Positions 37,379 through 48,864 of a DNA stretch of 64,000 bases are shown here, piece after piece. The notes beneath the pieces are model-generated. The model had not been told where the DNA came from, did not search any database, and saw only the letters and a program-made list of their open reading frames with translations. Each line of letters begins with the position of its first letter. Position 1 is the first letter of the stretch. This DNA comes from Orobanche coerulescens (lineage: Eukaryota > Streptophyta > Magnoliopsida > Lamiales > Orobanchaceae), in the NCBI GenBank assembly GCA_033398695.1, contig CM065804.1:10339001-10403000 (forward strand). The letters are read 5' to 3'. A program made the translations under genes and the position numbers.

Positions 37379-38116
37379 TCAGACACCTTTACCGCCGTAC
37401 AGGCACTCCCCTCCATGATTCTTACCACACTTCGAGCACTCTGGCTTACTCGTTTGAGGCTTAGGTCCCGACCTTTGATCAACCTTTGCTTGCTTATTAG
37501 AAACCACGGCCTTATTTTGGTTCCCATTCCAATAACTCTTACCGGTATTAGGCTTCGTAGACTGTTGTTGATCCAGATTATGGCTAGCCTCAACCTCTTG
37601 GGCTCGAAACACTGTCTCGGTATAGGGTAGCACCCCATGACCATCCACGATGTGATGAATACTCGGGCATAAACCACTCCGGAACATAAGGGCCCTCTTT
37701 CGATCTGTATCCATCATGTGCTCCACAAAGAAGCTGATTTGGTTGATTTTTCTCTCATATTCTTCAACCGTCATTCCTCCTTGTTCGAGATTCCAAAACT
37801 CTATCTCCATCTTCTCTCGGTAATGCCGTGGGTAGTACTGTTCCATCACTATTTCCTTGAACCGATCCCATGTTAATGCAGCACGCTCGACCGCCGGCCT
37901 CAATTGCCAATAGCTTATCCACCAGCGTCCAACATCCTCCACCATTTGATATTGGCCGAAAAGAATTCTTTGTGCATCAGTGCACTCAATGAGCTCAAAT
38001 GTGCGCTCGAGCGACATGAACTATTCATCAACGAAAGCTGGTCCTTCTCGACCGTTGAATGATGGTGGGGTGAAACGCCGGAACTGTTGCACAACTTGTG
38101 CCTGAGTAGGAGCTGG
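37379..38116 (-). pseudogene. gag: gag of F, 5' end cut
   Basis: The main frame is 37379-38017 (212 residues), with Retrotrans_gag-type sequence (WDRFKEIVMEQYYP, MTVEEYERKI) and a zinc-knuckle start CSKCGKNHGGEC. The homologous N-terminal part continues to 38116 in the same frame, but TGG has become the stop TAG between VDE and FMSLERTF. LTR H interrupts it at 38117. Confidence 0.8.
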
Positions 38117-38548
38117 TGTAACACCCCCAAATCCTATTGGGTCATTACAGTGACGTGGACCCCACGCCAGGAGATCCACCAGGCGAACATGACTAAATTA
38201 CATCAAATTAACTAACAAGGGAGATCACAGTCCCTACTATGATATCCGACACAATATTCCGATAGGGAATTTCAACGACAAAAGTGGGCCTACATGGCCA
38301 AAAATGAAAATACAACCACACCCACGAGCATCTGCTCGGGTAATACATAATGACAATGACTGACAAACTGGAGAACACTCCAACTGACTGACCAACATGA
38401 ACAACTCAGACTAGTATCGCTTGAATGCCTCGTCGCCAGCATCATGCCCTTGTGTTTCAACTCTCTCCTCGCAAGCACCTAAAACATGAAAACATGTTCC
38501 ACCCCCACGGGGTCAGTCATCCAGATAATGAACATCAAATACATGAAA
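38117..38548 (-). repeat. LTR fragment of family H
   Basis: It starts TGTAACACCCCCAAATCC (plus-strand view) inside the F gag. About 430 bp of LTR follow, related in layout to the C and A LTRs, with a CCACCCCCACGGGG hairpin near 38501-38512. It ends at a junction with the G' gag near 38549 that shares ATGTCTCCCCGG-like sequence. Confidence 0.55.
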
Positions 38549-39067
38549 ACATGTCTCCCCGGTTATCCTCGTGGTGCTGCTGTCCCATCGTCGTCTGCAT
38601 GCGGTCAACGACCTGAGCGAACTGGTTTATCTGCGCCACCACCTGTTGAAGCACTCCTGGAATGTTAGGATTTGCGTCGTCATTCGCTGATCCTTGCTGC
38701 CCTCCAGAATGGGAATCGGTTCGACTAGCTGATAATTCTGGGGTAGTTGCGGAATCCTCCTGTCTCATGTTACCCCGTCCGCGTCCACGACCGCGTCCGC
38801 ATCCACGTCCTCCTCTCAACATACTGTAAACACAATTCCTCAATATCCAGGACAAAGTTTTCGAAATAAAGCCTGTCAATACTCACAAAACAGTAATTAA
38901 GTAAAACAGTAGTATAAGAGATTAGGAGACTTACAACCACGGTCCACATGACGACTTTTGGCTGAACAGTGATGTTACGAATGACTCGTAAATCAATAAC
39001 GTAAACAGAACCAACTTAAAACCCGACTGCCAAGATATCCATAAATCTTGGCTCCGATACCATATTC
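38549..39067 (-). pseudogene. gag: G': gag N-terminus and primer site of a second G copy
   Basis: Minus-strand gag start (MLRGGRG at about 38820, Gly-Arg run, then QVVAQINQFAQVVDRM) and leader, ending with a primer site TGGTATCGGAGCCAAGAT at 39045-39062 right beside the LTR at 39068. It aligns with 45840-46343 of G. The rest of this copy is missing, cut at 38549. The LTR at 39068-41436 thus acts as its 5' LTR as well as the 3' LTR of G. Confidence 0.8.
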
Positions 39068-41436
39068 TGTAACACCCCGAGATATTCGGAATAATTACAG
39101 CGCCGTAAACCCTTTAAGTAAGGATTTACAAGGCTAATTTAAAAGAAATGTAAATATAAGACATCAATACTGCGGAAATTCAAGTTTACAAAACCATTCA
39201 ACTGGTTCAACGAGTAATTAATACAACCATATCGAAATGATATTAATAAGACACGCGTACTCGAGTACTGAAATCAAACCAAGAAAACAAATCACCAACA
39301 ACAACAAACATCACTGAACCCCTTCGTCGTCACGCTTGCATCGCGTCGCTTTCCCTGCTCCTCGGCTACCTGAACATCAAAACAAATGTCCACCCCCGAA
39401 GGGGTTAGCAAAACGATGCTAGTACAAGTATCATTTAAACAAATCAAATATGCATCAACAATACATAACAAGATACACCACACGGACTTCTGCTACCGGA
39501 ATCCGACAATGCGAATCCACAAGATTCCATTAACACAGCATGGGTATTCCAATAATCCAGCGCCCTCAGCATGGATCCCAAGATGATCCCGTCGGACCAA
39601 CACGAGGTGGAAATAACCCGTCCAATGATCCAGCGCCCTCAGCCTAGATCCCAAGATGATCCCGTCGGACCAACACGAGGTGGACATCCGATCCAGCGCC
39701 CTCAGCATAGATCGCACAACAAACACAACATAACTCATGCATACATATATGCCAAATTGCCATGTCCATCAACATGAACATACAACACTAGATAACGAAT
39801 ATCATGACAATTCAACGAAATAAATCTCATGTTCAACAACATGAATAATCACACGCATGCTCAAAATACCAATATTAACATATTACGATACTTGCCTCGA
39901 AGATGGAAAGAACGAAACACTTCAATGATCTCAACACACTCGAAGGCCGCCTCCTTCGATCAACGTAGCAAGCTCGAACCTTAACAAAAGAAATGATATA
40001 CAAATCATCTCAAGTCGAACGATTGCCTAGCAATTCGGTCTACGGCCAAAAGTTCAAAATATACAATCAGCCTGAAGCACTTAGCGTACGCTACGTACTC
40101 TACGTAACGTGCGCTAAGCCTGCCTGTTAGCGTACGCTATCGTCTAAGCCTAGCGTGCGCTAGCCATGGACTGACAGTTCTCTCTGATCAGCCGACTAAC
40201 TCGGCTGATATCATAACGTACATTACGTACTAAACGTAGCGTGCGTTTACTTATCCCCAATAGCGCACGTTAACTTACGTATGTTAGCGTGCGCTAACCG
40301 TGCATGGAAGATTACTACTGGCAGAAAACTAGATCTAATGGTGATGAACTCATGAATTCTATGGTGATAATACATGTCATCCCCGTGCATATCATGCTCA
40401 TAAGGTTTGTGAAAGTTCTATACGGATTAAACGACTACGAGATACAAGGTTACGTATAATCATCACAACATCATGATTCATCTATGATCTTCAAGGAATA
40501 TCCTAAGTTCAATCCATTATGTGTCCCAAAACGTATGATTCTAACGTAAAACATACGAACTAGGTAATCTTCATATACTGGTCATGATCGGTTTTGAAGA
40601 TACATAAAATGCTTAGGAGTCCAAATACTAAAAAGGTTCAAAGGATTATACGAAGAATAAGTGCCGATACGTCAAAAGTATCCTTCTAACACGTGATGAT
40701 CGATTATAAATGAAATAACTGACTATCAAAACATGATCCATCGTCCTTTAGAACACTACTAATATTGGTGAAGAATCACCTACCTCAAAGTAGTGAAGAA
40801 CAAGGAGGAAATCGAAGCAATCCAACGTCGAAGGCTCGAACACCAATCCTCAATGATCTACAATCTTCAACACGAGCTAGGATGCTGATATGAAGTGTTT
40901 AGGATGTAGAGAGTAATACTCTAAGTATAAGGATTCGGATGTGGGAGAAGAAAGGACTGAAAATACGAAAAGGATGCTGTCCTATTTATAGGAAATGGTT
41001 ATTAGCGCGCGCTAGTCCCTGCTGGTAGCGTGCGTTAATGGCTTACTGACTTCACTGTACTCAGCACTTAGCGTGCGCTATTCTCATGTCAATAGCGTGC
41101 GCTAAGGCATTGACTTGGCTTTTCCCGAAAGCCGTCCAGGTTCATCCCGACACAATCCGACCAAGATCCCCGGCCTGATCTCACCTACCACACGTCTCAA
41201 TCATGCTGACTACGTATAGCGCGCGCTAAGGTCATGCACAGCGTGCGCTATGGATCCAACTTACACATAGTCGATAGCGTGCGCTACATGCGCAGAATCA
41301 CAATTTTCATCACATTCATGAAATCATACGCTCAACAACATCGGATTATGAAATACGGAGAATAATACTCAGATAAAAGTGCAACAATAACAATGTCACA
41401 AGTTCTAAATACATAACAGAAATCTCGGGTATTACA
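39068..41436 (-). repeat. 3' LTR of G, shared with G'
   Basis: Contains three tandem units with GATGATCCCGTCGGACCAAC (39540-39715), a C4/G4 hairpin at 39394-39404, motif arrays at 40081-40310 and 41003-41293, and a TATA-type CCTATAAATAGG (sense) at 40981-40992. Confidence 0.9.
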
Positions 41437-41471
41437 TCCTTCCTTCCTAAAAAGAAGTTTCGTCCCGAAAC

Positions 41472-42146
41472 TTAAGATGAAAACAACTCTGGATATCTAG
41501 CCTTCATACTGTCCTCCGTTTCCCAAGTGGCCTCTTCGACTCCGTGTCGTGACCATTGTAATTTAACCAAGTGTATTGGTTTATTCCTCAACTGTTTGAT
41601 CCGACTCTCAAGTATCTTGATTGGTCTCTCTTCGAAGGTGCCATCATTAGCTATCTCGATCTCGTCGAAATCAATGACGTGACTGGGGTCCGGTACATAC
41701 TTCCGCAATTGGGAAACGTGAAACACATTGTGAACGTGACTCAGCGATGGTGGTAAGGCCAACCTGTATGCTAAATCTCCAACCCTCTCGAGGATCTTGA
41801 ATGGTCCGATATATCTCGGACTTAGCTTACCCTTTTTCCCAAAACGGAAAATCCCTCGTGTAGGAGACACCTTCAATAGTACATGGTCCCCAGCATCGAA
41901 CTCTAGAGGGCGACGACGTACGTCTGCATAAGACTTCTGTCGACTCTGGGCAGTCAACAGTCTTTCTCGAATCAAAGTTATCTTTTCTTGAGTCTGAACT
42001 ATCAATTCCGGTTCCGTCCCGATCAAGTCCGAAGAATCATTCCAGCACAAGGGTGATCGGCATCTTCTCCCGTACAAAGCTTGAAATGGTGCCATATTAA
42101 TAGAAGCATGCCAACTATTGTTATAGGTGAACTCGATCAAGGGCAA
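41472..42146 (-). CDS. Integrase C-terminal part with chromodomain-like tail (G)
   Basis: 224 residues homologous to the second half of the A2 integrase: LIEFTYNNSWHASI, then ALYGRRCRSPL, the GPF segment (YIGPFKILERV) and the tail with VKLQWSRHGVEEATWE. It is separated from the catalytic half by one stop codon (TCA to TAA just after CALDW, near 42166) in the same frame. Confidence 0.87.
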   Translation of the reverse strand: MPLIEFTYNNSWHASINMAPFQALYGRRCRSPLCWNDSSDLIGTEPELIVQTQEKITLIRERLLTAQSRQKSYADVRRRPLEFDAGDHVLLKVSPTRGIFRFGKKGKLSPRYIGPFKILERVGDLAYRLALPPSLSHVHNVFHVSQLRKYVPDPSHVIDFDEIEIANDGTFEERPIKILESRIKQLRNKPIHLVKLQWSRHGVEEATWETEDSMKARYPELFSS

Positions 42147-42164
42147 GTGAACTTCCCAATCAGT

Positions 42165-44084
42165 TTACCAATCCAATGCACAAGCTCTAAGCATGTCTTC
42201 TACGGTTTGTATAGTCCTTTCGGACTGACCGTCCATTTGGGGATGATAAGCTGTGCTAAATTGGAGCTCAGTCCCCAAAGCCCTGTGAACTGCCTTCCAG
42301 AAATGTGACACGAAGCGACCATCTCGATCCGAAATAATGGTCTTCGGCGTCCCATGCAATCTGACTATCTCCGCAATAAATACTCGTGCCAATCTCTCGG
42401 GTACCCATGTATCTTTAATTCCTCGGAAATGAGCCGACTTGGTTAGTCGATCAACTATAACCCAAATCATGTTCATTCCCGTTCTAGTCCTTGGCATACT
42501 GGTGATGAAATCCATCGAGATGTCCTCCCACTTCCATTCAGGGATCGGAAGCGGCTTTAACATTCCGGCAGGTCGCTGATGTTCAATCTTAACTTGCTGA
42601 CAAGTCAAGCACTTCGAAACGTACTCTGCTACGTCCTTCTTCATATTCCCCCACCAGAAGTTTTGTTTTAAATCCTTATACATCTTACTGCTGCCCGGGT
42701 GAATAGAATAGGGCGCGCTGTGAGCTTCCTTCAGAATAGTCCGTCTCAAATCATCATCATCGGGAACGAAAAGTCGACCCTGAAATCTCAGAACTCCATC
42801 ATCTTGTATCACGAATCCTGGGGCTTTTCCTTTCTTTACTTCATCATATAATCGAAGGGTCAGAGAATCGTCCAACTTCTTAGATTTGATCTCCTCGACT
42901 AGTGATGAAGTCAGTTCCATCACATATAGTTGCCCTTGGATTCCTGGTACCCATACTTCAATCCCTTCGTTGATCAGTTCCCGTTGAATGCTGGTTTGGG
43001 ATGTAAGTGCTTCCAACACTCGAAGAGAAACAGGTTTACGGCTCAAAGCATCGGCTACTACGTTTGCTTTTCCCGGATGATAGAGAATTTCCAAGTCGTA
43101 ATCCTTGATCAATTCCAGCCACCTTCTCTGCCTCATGTTTAATTCTTTCTGACTAAAAATGTACTTGAGGCTCTTATGATCGGTAAAGATCCGACAATGA
43201 GTGCCGTACAAATAATGTCTCCAAATTTTCAAAGCAAAGACTACAGCTGATAGCTCCAGGTCATGAGTCGGGTAATTAACCTCGTATGGTTTCAACTGCC
43301 GAGAAGCATAGGCAATCACCTTATCTCTTTGCATCAACACACATCCTGCACTTCGATTTGAAGCGTCGCTGTACACCATGAATCCATCAGTTCCATCTGG
43401 TAATGCTAATATAGGTGCTGTCGTTAGTCTCTTCTTAAATTCATCAAAACCGGCCTGGCATTTCTCATCCCACGTGAACTTTTGAGTTTTCTGTAACAGC
43501 TGAGTGAGCGGACAAGCAATTTTGGAAAATCCCTCTACAAAGCGGCGATAATATCCAGCAAGTCCTAAGAAACTTCGGACTTCTTTCACGTTATTAGGAG
43601 CTTCCCATTCCAAGATTGCTTCGACTTTCTTCGGGTCCACCTGAACTCCATCAGCTGATATCACATGCCCAAGGAAAGTTACCTCCCTGAGCCAGAACTC
43701 GCATTTTGAAAGCTTTGCATACAGCTGTTCCTTCATCAAGGTGCTCAAAACCACACACAAATGTTCGGCATGCTCCTCTGCGTCCTTCGAATATATCAAG
43801 ATGTTATCAATGAAGACGACCACAAATTTATCCAAGTATTCCAAGAATACCCGATTCATCAATTGCATGAATACCGCAGGAGCATTGGTAAGTCCAAACG
43901 GCATCACTACGAATTCATAATGCCCGTACCGGGACCTGAAAGCAGATTTTGGTATATCCGATTCCTTAATCCTCAACTGATGGTATCCTGATCGCAAGTC
44001 AATCTTCGAGAATACCCTTGCCCCTTGCAGTTGATCAAACAAGTCGTCGATCCGAGGTATAGGATACTTATTCTTGATCGTCAT
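42165..44084 (-). pseudogene. RT, RNase H and integrase core of G; RT catalytic Asp mutated
   Basis: 639 residues in one frame. The RT palm reads [10 protein letters not shown], where the second catalytic Asp of the FIDD box is Asn (codon near 43806). RNase H has SDASN, FTDHKSL and DALSRK. The integrase has HPGSSKMY with the zinc module and SMDFI, SDRD and GQSERT. Upstream, the frame continues to the protease but is interrupted by a stop (CAG to TAA after KGYI, near 44177). The D-to-N change alone should abolish polymerase activity. Confidence 0.88.
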
Positions 44085-44177
44085 CTTGTTGAGCTCCCTG
44101 TAATCAATACACAGTCGGAGGGATCCGTCTTTCTTCCGGACAAAGAGAACGGGCGCTCCCCAAGGAGAAACGCTAGG

Positions 44178-46100
44178 TTAAATATAGCCCTTCTGTAAAA
44201 ATTCCTCCAGTTGCTTCTTGAGTTCATACATCTCGGTTGACGCCATGCGGTATGGTGCTCTGGAAATAGGAGCTGCTCCAGACTCTAATTCGATAGTGAA
44301 TTCCACTTCTCTCTGCGGAGGTAACCCAGGTAGTTTGTCAGGAAATACATCTGAGAACTCATTCACAACTGAAATAGACGAGAGCTCTACTCCTTCCTCT
44401 TTCCTCATGGCATAACACCAAAGTCCATGACATCCTTGCTTCAGTAATTTCACGGCTTTCATTGCTTTGATCAATTTTCCCGAGCTTCCCGGTCTCCATC
44501 CTCGAAATAAGTGTTCAGATCCGTCATCAGCAATGATAGAAATGACTCTCTCTCGGTAATTCAGAATAGCTCCATAACGGTTGAGCCAATCGTCTCGGAG
44601 AATTAAATCGTCACCGTAGATGTCAACTACAATAAGATTCGATGGCCAATCTCTCCCTCCTATAGACACTGGAAAATCTCTAGCCTCTAGGGTTCCCACA
44701 ATTCTCTCTCCACTCGGCAAACCCACAACATATGGTTCACAATCAAATAAGCACGAGATTTTTAAACGATTTACACAGTTCAATGATACGAAAGAATGTG
44801 TAGCTCCGGAATCGAATAAAACACTAACTGGTTGCAAAAGGATCTGAATCGTACCTGATGCAACAGCAGTGTTCTGATCGTCAGATTTCCTCATCTCGTA
44901 CAGGTGCGGAGGAACGGACCCAGCACTGGATGTCTCTCTCTTCCCAATATTCTGCTGCTGAAATCCACTCTGTTGCGTCTGGTTCACACTTATCTCCTTC
45001 AAAACTGGCGCTGGAGTGCGAGTACCAAAAGATCTAGTAGCAACTCCACAGAAAGCCGCACGGTGCCCTTCTTGTCCACAATCGTAACAAGTCACAGAAG
45101 ATGCGGGGCAGTCACATCGAATATGCCCTGCTCGACCACAATTGTAGCATTTCTTAGATGCGTCCGAAACTGCTGATGTAGTCCGGAACTTATTTCCGCC
45201 TCTAGAAGGTTGTGGAGGTTTCCTAGCCGAAATAAAGGAAGACTGGCCCTTGCAGGCCCCACCACTCTTGTTTTCTGAAAAGTTGCCGGTCACCTTCTGC
45301 TTCTTTGCCTCCACTGATTTCTCCACCGCCGCCTCTTTCATGTCGTAGGCCAGCGCTTTGTCTTGATACTGTGGCAACGTAGTACACTCGAACCCGGACA
45401 TGTACTGCTGAATCTCCGGCTTCATCTGCATATCGAAATGAAAAAATCTTTTCTGCCTCCGTTCTGACCAAGTGTCGCACACAAGTCAGCTGATGATTAA
45501 AAGTCTTGATTACATCTGTCACAGATGCTTCCGAACTCTGTGGTGAGAAAAACTCTCGGATCTTTGCCTCTCTAACTGGACGAGGACAATACTGTGCTTC
45601 CATCATTAGTTTGAATTCCGTCCAATCCGCATTGTGATTCTCGGGTCGAATAGCTTCCCACCAATCAAAGGCCTCCCCGGTCAGAAAATACTGGGCAATG
45701 GGAACCTTCCGGTCCTCGGGACAGTTAAGACCCGCGAATATCTTCTCTAACTCCTTAAGCCAGTGATCCCAAGTAAGTGCCTCAGCAGATCCGTCAAATT
45801 TTGGCGGGTGCAATTTGACCACCTCAGCAAGCCATCTGTCTCCCCGGTTATCCTCGTGGTCCGCTTTGTCCCATCGTTGCCTGCATGCGGTCAACGACCT
45901 AAGCGAATCGGTTTATCTGCGCCACCACTGTTGAAGCACTCTGGCATGTTAGGATTTGCGTCGTCATTCGCCGATCCTTGCGCCCTCGAGAATGGGAATC
46001 GGTTCGACTAGGCGATAGTGCAGGGTAGTTGCGGAATCCTCTGTCTCATGTTACCCGTCGCGTCCACGACCGCGTCGCATCCACGTCCTCCTCTCAACAT
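44178..46100 (-). pseudogene. gag: gag and protease of G, frame-broken
   Basis: The gag N-terminus at 46100 (MLRGG) is followed by capsid at 45223-45894 (DHWLKELEKIFAGLNC, FDWWEAIRPE) and, in another frame, 44178-45482 with two zinc knuckles, CYNCGRAGHIRCDC and CYDCGQEGHRAAFC. The intact protease signature FDSGATHSFVS is near 44810, and then the linker to RT (DVFPDKLPGLPP). Frameshifts lie near 45450 and between 45850 and 46100. The protease active site is preserved here, unlike in A2 and F. Confidence 0.87.
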
Positions 46101-46320
46101 CGTAAACACAATTCCTCAATATCCAGGACAAAGTTTTGAAATAAAGCCCGTCAATACTCACAAAACAAGAATTAAGTAAAGCGGTAGTATAAGAGATTAG
46201 GAGACTTACAACCACGGTCCACATGACGACTTTTGGTGAAACGGTGATGTTACGAACGACTCGTAAATCAATAACGTAAATGCAGACCCAACTTAAAACC
46301 CATCGCCAAGATATCCATAA

Positions 46321-46338
46321 ATCTTGGCTCCGATACCA
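46321..46338 (-). other. Primer binding site of G (tRNA-iMet type)
   Basis: The minus strand reads TGGTATCGGAGCCAAGAT, five bases from the 5' LTR. Confidence 0.9.
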
Positions 46339-46343
46339 TATTC

Positions 46344-48718
46344 TGTAACACCCTGAGATAGTCGGAATAATTACAGCGCCGTAAACCCTTTAAGAAAGGA
46401 TATACAAGGCTAATTTAAAATAAATGTAAATATAATACATCAATACTGCGGAAATTCAAGTTTACAAAACCATTCAATCGGGTTCAACGAGTAATTAATA
46501 CAACCATATCGAAATGATATTAATAAGACACGCGTACTCGAAATCGAAATCAAACCAAGAAAACAAATCACCAACAACAACAAACATCATCGAACCCTTC
46601 GCCGTCACGTCAGTCTTGTGTTGTTTCCGCTCCTCTCGGCTACCTGAACATCAAAACAAATGTCCACCCCCGAAGGGGTTAGCAAAACGATGCTAGTACA
46701 AGTATCATTTAAACAAATCAAATATGCATCAACAATACATAACAAGATACACCACACGGACTTCTGCTACCGGAACCCGAATGCGAATCCACAAGATTCC
46801 ATTAACACAGCATGGGTATTCCAATGATCCAGCGCCCTCAGCATGGATCCCAAGATGATCCCGTCGGACCAACACGAGGTGGAAATAACCCGTCCAATGA
46901 TCCAGCGCCCTCAGCCTAGATCCCAAGATGATCCCGTCGGACCAACACGAGGTGGACATCCGATCCAGCGCCCTCAGCATAGATTGCACAACAAACACAA
47001 CATAACTCATGCATACATATATGCCAAATCGCCATGTCCATCAACATGAACATACAACACTAGATAACGAATATCATGACAATTCAACGAAATAAATCTC
47101 ATGTTCAACAACATGAATAATCACACGCATGCTCAAAATACCAATATTAACATATTACGATACTTGCCTCGAAGATGGCAAGAACGAAACACTTCAATGA
47201 TCTCAACACACTCGAAGGCCGCCTCCTTCGATCAACGTAGCAAGCTCGAACCTTAACAAAAGAAATGATATACAAATCATCTCAAGTCGAACGATTGCCT
47301 AGCAATTCGGTCTACGGCCAAAAGTTCAAAATATACAATCAGCCTGAACCACTTAGCGTACGCTACGTACTCTACGTAACGTGCGCTAAGCCTGCCTGTT
47401 ACCGTACGCTATCGTCTAAGCCTAGCGTGCGCTAGCCATGGACTGACAGTTCTCTCTGATCAGCCGACTGACTCAACTGATATCATAATGTACGTTACGT
47501 ACTAAACGTAGCGTGCGTTAACTTATCCCCGATAGCGCACGTTAACTTACGTATGTTAGCGTGCGCTAACCGTGCATGGCAGATTACTACTGGCAGAAAA
47601 CTAGATCTAATGGTGATGAACTCATGAATTCTATGGTGATAATACATGTCATCCCCGTGCATATCATGCTCATAAGGTTTGTGAAAGTTCTATACGGATT
47701 AAACGACTACGAGATATAAGGTTACGTATAATCATCACAACATCATGATTCATCTATGATCTTCAAGGAATATCCTAAGTTCAATCCATTATGTGTCCCA
47801 AAACGTATGATTCTAACGTAAAACATACGAACTAGGTAATCTTCATATACTGGTCATGATCGGTTTTGAAGATACATAAAATGCTTAGGAGTCCAAATAC
47901 TAAAAAGGTTCAAATGATTATACGAAGAATAAGTGCCGATACGTCAAAAGTATCCTTCTAACACGTGATGATCGATTATAAATGAAATAACTGACTATCA
48001 AAACATGATCCATCGTCCTTTAGAACACTACTAATATTGGTGAAGAATCACCTACCTCAAAGTAGTGAAGAACAAGGAGAAAATCGAAGCAATCCAACGT
48101 CGAAGGCTCGAACACCAATCCTCAATGATCTACAATCTTCAACACGAGCTAGGATACTGATATGAAGTGTTTAGGATGTAGAGAGTAATACTCTAAGTAT
48201 AAGGATTCGGATGTGGGAGAAGAAAGGACTGAAAATACGAAAAGGATGCTGTCCTATTTATAGGAAATGGTTATTAGCGCGCGCTAGTCCCTGCTCGTAG
48301 CGTGCGTTAACGGCTTACTGACTTCACTGTACTCAGCACTTAGCGTGGGCTATTCTCATGTCAGTAGCGTGCGCTAAGGCATTAACTTGGCTTTTCCCGA
48401 AAGCCGTCCAGGTTCATCCCGACACAATCCGACCAAGATCCCCGACCTGATCTCACCTACCACACGTCTCAATCATGCTGACTACGTATAACGTGCGCTA
48501 AGGTCATGCACAGCGTGCGCTATGGATCCAACTTAGCGTACGCTACACATAGTCGATAGCGTGCGCTACATGCGCAGAATCACAATTTTCATCACATTCG
48601 TGAAATCATACGCTCAACAACATCGGATTATGAAATACGGAGAATAATACTCAAATAAAAGTGCAACAATAACAATGTCACAAGTTCTAAATACATAACA
48701 GAAATCTCGGGTATTACA
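46344..48718 (-). repeat. 5' LTR of G
   Basis: 2375 bp; in sense it starts TGTAATACCCGAGATTTC and ends GGGTGTTACA. The right flank belongs to a C-like LTR. It carries one motif (GCGTACGCTA, about 48536-48545) that the sister LTR lacks. Confidence 0.9.
48253..48575 (-). promoter_or_regulatory. Promoter of G: TAGCGTGCGCTA array plus TATA box
   Basis: About eight motif copies between 48273 and 48570 lie upstream in sense of CCTATAAATAGG at 48253-48264. A second cluster lies downstream at 47355-47575. Confidence 0.6.
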
Positions 48719-48798
48719 GGTTTTGTTACCAGCCTGGTAGAACCTTGAGGAAAGGTTCTGCGGCGTGTAATATCCCTGAGTGGATTGGGGGTGTTACA
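48719..48798 (+). repeat. 3' end of a C-like LTR, opposite orientation
   Basis: The segment with CCAGCCTGGTAGAACC and GGATTGGGGGTGTTACA is the reverse complement of the C LTR start at 19600-19680. Only 80 bp remain; its left part is removed at the border with G. Confidence 0.75.
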
Positions 48799-48864
48799 CT
48801 TCTATAATAGCCAGCTAGGCCCAGAAAGCTGCGAACTTTGCTCGTATTCTTGGTTACTCCCCAA
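48799..48864 (-). pseudogene. F-like RT fragment
   Basis: 66 bp that translate on the minus strand to [20 protein letters not shown], the segment that follows the F truncation point in chromovirus RTs. It shows that the D and C-like insertions landed in a decayed F-type pol. It overlaps the F copy at 35976 by about 16 bases of similar sequence, so it is a separate copy or a rearranged piece. Confidence 0.75.

Larger units (their letters stand above)
35976..38116 (-). mobile_element. Truncated chromovirus F (gag to RT)
   Basis: Minus-strand fragment of another Tekay/Del-like family, with gag (right), protease, and RT truncated after the VSSWGVPK segment at 35976. The RNase H, integrase and both LTRs are missing. 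The gag start is cut at 38117 by LTR H. The proteins are clearly different from A and G in sequence. Confidence 0.8.
39068..48718 (-). mobile_element. Ty3/gypsy chromovirus G, structurally complete
   Basis: 9.65 kb: 3' LTR 39068-41436, polypurine tract, integrase, RNase H, RT, protease, gag, primer site 46321-46338, 5' LTR 46344-48718. The two LTRs (2369 and 2375 bp) look nearly identical apart from one 10-bp indel and scattered small changes, which suggests a fairly recent insertion. The pol domain order and the chromodomain-like tail put it in the Tekay/Del clade, close to A. The polyprotein is broken by stops and frameshifts. Confidence 0.9.
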
